A stretch of 8,375 nucleotides of DNA from Bacteroidota bacterium. GTDB lineage: Bacteria; Bacteroidota; Bacteroidia; Bacteroidales; Prolixibacteraceae. Positions 6,176 to 8,375 of this stretch are shown here, piece by piece (the first letter of the stretch is position 1; each line of letters opens with the position of its first letter). Location: the NCBI GenBank assembly GCA_030706665.1, contig JAUZOB010000140.1, positions 1 to 8,375 of the forward strand, written 5' to 3'. Under the pieces are notes generated by a model, which was not told the DNA's origin, did not search any database, and saw only the letters and a program-made list of their open reading frames with translations. The position numbers and the translations under genes were made by a program.

Positions 6176-6757
6176 CTATTCCAATTTATGAATGAATGTT
6201 TTGACTTCATTTAAATATTCTTCACGAACCTGATCAGATACCGAAGCTATTTCACCGAAAAATTTATGGCCCAATACCTCGACCCCACAAAACTCGAATA
6301 TTCCATGGTCAGATGTTTTTTTAAGTGCATCGACCATTCCGATACTTTCATAGTAATTGTATGGATGTCCGAACGTACTGATCAGGAGGGCTTTTTTTCC
6401 GGCAAGTAATTTTTGTAATCCTTCCTGATTGAATGCAAATGCAAACCCATGGGTAAAGACACGATCAAAGTAACCTTTAAGAATGGCTGGAAGTCCGGTC
6501 CACCATATTGGATAAATGGAAATAATATTGTCAGCCCAGGTTATATTTTCCTGTTCTGCTTTTATATCAATGGCAACTGTTCCTTTGCTAAGGTTTTCAA
6601 AGTCTGAAGGTTGTAATATCGGATTGTAATGATTGGCATATAAATCAGTCACTCTGACTTCATGACCTGCATCTTTCAACGCATTTATAACGGTTTCTTT
6701 GATTGCATGATTGAAGCTTTGGGGATTAGGATGTGCGTAGATTACAAAATATTTCAT
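6176..6757 (-). CDS. NAD(P)H:quinone oxidoreductase-like flavoprotein (flavodoxin_2 fold)
   Basis: This 193-residue cytoplasmic flavoprotein belongs to the NQO1/MdaB/KefF/YwrO group, which reduces quinones or related electrophiles with NAD(P)H. Evidence is the flavin-phosphate loop AHPNPQSFN (8-16), the hallmark YPIWWTGLPAILKGYFDRVF segment (82-101), and STFGHP (127-132) before the C-terminal half. The length is normal for the family and no key motif is missing. The start at 6757 is firmly set by a strong Shine-Dalgarno GGAGGAG five bases upstream, which is unusual for this genome type. It is transcribed away from the C1B peptidase gene and has its own terminator. Whether it serves quinones, drugs or a KefC-like channel partner cannot be decided; no kef gene is nearby. 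Confidence 0.92.
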   Translation of the reverse strand: MKYFVIYAHPNPQSFNHAIKETVINALKDAGHEVRVTDLYANHYNPILQPSDFENLSKGTVAIDIKAEQENITWADNIISIYPIWWTGLPAILKGYFDRVFTHGFAFAFNQEGLQKLLAGKKALLISTFGHPYNYYESIGMVDALKKTSDHGIFEFCGVEVLGHKFFGEIASVSDQVREEYLNEVKTFIHKLE

Positions 6758-6762
6758 AGTAA

Positions 6763-6769
6763 CTCCTCC
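6763..6769 (-). promoter_or_regulatory. Strong Shine-Dalgarno site of the quinone oxidoreductase-like gene
   Basis: Read on the minus strand this is GGAGGAG, five bases before the ATG at 6757. No other gene start in the window has a comparable site. Bacteroidota genes seldom carry one, so this may mark transferred DNA or unusually high translation. Confidence 0.75.
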
Positions 6770-6836
6770 ATTAAAATTCTTTTAAAAAACAAAGAAGTCC
6801 TTGATATGGTTCATGATAATGGGGGGATTAGGAGAG

Positions 6837-6850
6837 AAAAACATGTTTTT
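6837..6850. promoter_or_regulatory. 14-base palindrome in the divergent promoter region
   Basis: AAAAACATGTTTTT is a perfect palindrome 80 bases upstream of the quinone oxidoreductase-like start and 112 bases before the peptidase start. It could be an operator for a dimeric regulator controlling one or both divergent genes. Its low-complexity arms make chance occurrence plausible. Confidence 0.25.
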
Positions 6851-6896
6851 ATGAGGGTATTTAAATTATCGATGCTTTTTTTCATAAACTGATTTT

Positions 6897-6916
6897 AGAC
6901 AGGTGGAAGGCTGTCT
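6897..6916 (+). promoter_or_regulatory. AGACAG/CTGTCT inverted repeat over the -33 region of the peptidase gene
   Basis: AGACAG (6897-6902) and CTGTCT (6911-6916) are perfect inverted arms 8 bases apart, followed by GTTTTTTATA. They lie just upstream of the -7 element at 6925-6932, where an operator would cover the -33 region. Because of the T run it also looks like a short terminator hairpin, but no plus-strand gene precedes it, so the operator reading is preferred. Confidence 0.4.
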
Positions 6917-6924
6917 GTTTTTTA

Positions 6925-6932
6925 TACTTTTG
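6925..6932 (+). promoter_or_regulatory. Bacteroidota -7 promoter element of the C1B peptidase gene
   Basis: TACTTTTG matches TAnnTTTG exactly and would start transcription near 6939, giving a leader of about 23 bases before the ATG at 6962. No TTTG is present at the usual -33 distance; the inverted repeat at 6897-6916 occupies that place instead. Confidence 0.5.
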
Positions 6933-6961
6933 AAACTGCATTAAATATAAACAAATACGAT

Positions 6962-8176
6962 ATGTCAGAATTGAAGAAATTAATCTTAACCGGGATTGGT
7001 GCCGGTATTCTATTTCTTGGGGGGTATTCGCAAGAACAAAAAGAAGAGCCTAAGGCTGAGGGGTTTAAATTTACTACCATTAAGGAGCTTAAAACAACTT
7101 CTGTTAAGGATCAATATAAATCTGGAACGTGCTGGTCTTTTTCAGGCCTTTCATTTATGGAATCGGAAATGCTAAGAATGGGGAAGCCGGAAGTCAACCT
7201 TTCTGAGATGTTTGTCGTTCGCCATTGCTACTATGATAAAGCAGTTAAAGATGTGCGTCTTCACGGAAGTCTGAATTTTGGCCCCGGAGGAGCTTTTAGT
7301 GATATCCTTTATGTATGGAAAAACTATGGCATTGTTCCGAATGATGTATATAATGGATTGACGATCGGCGAGAAGAAGCCAATTCATGGTGAAATGGATG
7401 AAGTCTTAAAAGATTTTATTGACGGGGTAATTAAGAATCAGAATAAAAAGGTCTCTCCGGTTTGGAAGACTGCATTTGACGGTATACTGGATGCATACCT
7501 TGGAAAGCTTCCCGAAAAATTTAATTATAATGGGAAAGAGTATACTCCGCAAAGTTTTGCTAAGGATTATTGTGGATTGAATCCTGATGATTACGTCATG
7601 CTTTCTTCTTATACTCATCATCCGTTTTATCAGAAATTTGCAATTGAAGTCCCTGATAACTGGTTGTGGGGTGAAGTATACAATGTTCCGATTGATGAAT
7701 TGGAGCAAGTAATTGATAATGCAATTAATACCGGATACACGGTAGCTTGGGCTGCTGATGTGAGCGAAAAAGGATTTGCAACTTCCAAGAAGGGGGTTGC
7801 TGTTATTCCGGATGCAAATGGAAGCGATTTAAAAGGCGCTGAGATTGCTAAATGGGAAAAGCTTACCGATACAGAGAAAGAAGCGGCGTTATATAAACTG
7901 GATGCTCCTGGTGCTGAAAAAACGATCACTCAGGAAATGCGTCAGGTTGCTTTCGATGACTATGAAACAACCGACGACCATGGAATGCACATTATCGGGA
8001 TTGCCAAAGATCAAAATGGAACTCTCTATTATAAGGTTAAGAACTCATGGGGCAAGTACAATCTGTATGATGGATATTTTTATGCGTCCAAACCATTTGT
8101 ACGCTATAAAACCATGTCAATAATGCTTCATAAGGATGCTCTTCCAAAAGCACTTAAGAAAAAATTAGGATTGTAA
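6962..8176 (+). CDS. pepC: Exported C1B cysteine peptidase (bleomycin hydrolase / aminopeptidase C family)
   Basis: This 404-residue papain-fold peptidase belongs to family C1B. The active site is complete: Gln51 and Cys57 in KDQYKSGTCWSFSG, His340 in DDHGMHIIG, and Asn361 in KNSWG. Family context is also seen in FGPGGAFSDILYVWKNYGIVP (106-126, Gly-rich then YG-VP) and in the SSYTHHPFY segment (215-223). Residues 5-21 form a hydrophobic stretch after Lys5-Lys6, a probable Sec signal peptide with cleavage near YS-QEQ, so the enzyme is likely periplasmic or secreted. Classical PepC and bleomycin hydrolase are cytosolic and about 440-450 residues, so this is the shorter, exported form; the symbol marks the family and not a proven activity. 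The C-terminus is Lys-rich (KKALKKKLGL region). It is transcribed alone between a -7 element and a strong terminator. Confidence 0.93.
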   Translation: MSELKKLILTGIGAGILFLGGYSQEQKEEPKAEGFKFTTIKELKTTSVKDQYKSGTCWSFSGLSFMESEMLRMGKPEVNLSEMFVVRHCYYDKAVKDVRLHGSLNFGPGGAFSDILYVWKNYGIVPNDVYNGLTIGEKKPIHGEMDEVLKDFIDGVIKNQNKKVSPVWKTAFDGILDAYLGKLPEKFNYNGKEYTPQSFAKDYCGLNPDDYVMLSSYTHHPFYQKFAIEVPDNWLWGEVYNVPIDELEQVIDNAINTGYTVAWAADVSEKGFATSKKGVAVIPDANGSDLKGAEIAKWEKLTDTEKEAALYKLDAPGAEKTITQEMRQVAFDDYETTDDHGMHIIGIAKDQNGTLYYKVKNSWGKYNLYDGYFYASKPFVRYKTMSIMLHKDALPKALKKKLGL

Positions 8177-8194
8177 TTAATCCGATAGTTAATG

Positions 8195-8234
8195 AAAAAG
8201 GAGAGGGCGTTTCTTACAACACTCTCTCCTTTTT
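8195..8234. terminator. Bidirectional terminator between the peptidase and the right-edge gene
   Basis: AAAAAGGAGAG (8195-8205) pairs with CTCTCCTTTTT (8224-8234), and the stem extends inward through a wobble pair, a G-C pair, a mismatch and GTT/AAC. The tail is TTTTTTATTT on the plus strand and CTTTTTCATT on the minus strand, so it can end transcripts from both sides. It lies 18 bases after the peptidase stop and 10 bases after the minus-strand stop at 8245. Confidence 0.85.
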
Positions 8235-8244
8235 TATTTAGAAA

Positions 8245-8373
8245 TTATAAGGATTTTTTACTACGATCTGCTATCATTCGACTTACCTGTAAATCCCTGT
8301 ATGTTTTAGCTCCTTTCCCTCTTAAAAGATATAATATATTGCAGCCTTTATATCTGCTCCTTTGTAAGTTAAT
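8245..8373 (-). CDS. C-terminal end of an unidentified protein, cut by the right window edge
   Basis: Read on the minus strand from base 8373, 42 codons stay open to a TAA at 8245-8247. The end is basic and helical-looking (RGKGAKTYRDLQVSRMIADR, then a short Lys-Ser tail). The terminator at 8195-8234 follows after 10 bases, as expected for a real gene end, and none of the plus-strand frames is open here. I do not recognise the family; the fragment is too short to assign. An open frame of this length could still be chance. Confidence 0.45.
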   Translation of the reverse strand: MNLQRSRYKGCNILYLLRGKGAKTYRDLQVSRMIADRSKKSL

Positions 8374-8375
8374 GA

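Noticed and set aside
6662..6892. Plus-strand frame overlapping the start of the quinone oxidoreductase-like gene
   Set aside because: It is antisense to the conserved N-terminal flavin loop and runs through the regulatory region, ending just before the AGACAG repeat. No promoter or start signal was seen.
7406..7929. Two minus-strand frames inside the peptidase gene
   Set aside because: They are antisense to the conserved C1B coding sequence; a Ser/Ala-rich shadow product is typical.
1..8375. CRISPR array, tRNA/rRNA genes, insertion sequence or phage and defence genes
   Set aside because: No regularly spaced repeats, no tRNA T-loop signature in a cloverleaf context, no transposase or integrase motif and no defence-type domain were seen on either strand.

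Overview
The window looks like a stretch of chromosome from a member of the Bacteroidota, probably Bacteroidales-like. Four observations point there. Base composition is moderately AT-rich. Most genes lack a Shine-Dalgarno sequence. A TAnnTTTG-type -7 promoter element lies just upstream of one gene, and possibly of a second. The proteins (Amt/PII pair, Sec-exported C1B peptidase, secreted S9-like hydrolase) also have a Bacteroidota character. The assignment is inferred from these features and not from any search.

Layout from left to right: (1) the 3' two thirds of an ammonium transporter gene (amt copy 1, 1-869, +), cut by the window edge; (2) a 760-base gene-free stretch (870-1629) with two hairpins followed by T tracts, a triple GTGTCA repeat and a possible promoter; (3) a PII signal protein gene (1630-1980, +) followed after 45 bases by a second complete amt (2026-3375, +), evidently an operon; (4) a shared convergent terminator at about 3436-3480; (5) on the minus strand, a large secreted alpha/beta hydrolase of the prolyl-oligopeptidase/esterase type (3478-5922), and upstream of it a flavodoxin-fold NAD(P)H:quinone oxidoreductase-like gene (6176-6757) with its own terminator; (6) a short divergent regulatory region (6758-6961) with two inverted repeats and a good -7 element; (7) a Sec-exported C1B cysteine peptidase of the bleomycin hydrolase/aminopeptidase C family (6962-8176, +); (8) a bidirectional terminator and, at the right edge, what looks like the last 42 codons of another minus-strand gene (8245-8373).

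The functional centre is nitrogen uptake. Two Amt channels, about 80% identical over the shared 288 residues, flank one PII protein. PII proteins normally plug Amt channels according to ATP/ADP and 2-oxoglutarate, so one regulator may serve two channels. The PII lacks the classical uridylylated Tyr51 (Phe instead) and has Glu in place of Gln39, so it probably works by ligand binding alone. The remaining genes do not form an obvious pathway with it: two exported hydrolases that could feed on protein or ester-linked material, and a redox flavoprotein. I saw no CRISPR array, tRNA, rRNA, insertion sequence, phage gene or recognisable defence system. I do not claim a wholly new system; the most distinctive elements are the amt-PII-amt arrangement, the structured gap before it, and the poorly understood C-terminal module of the secreted hydrolase.
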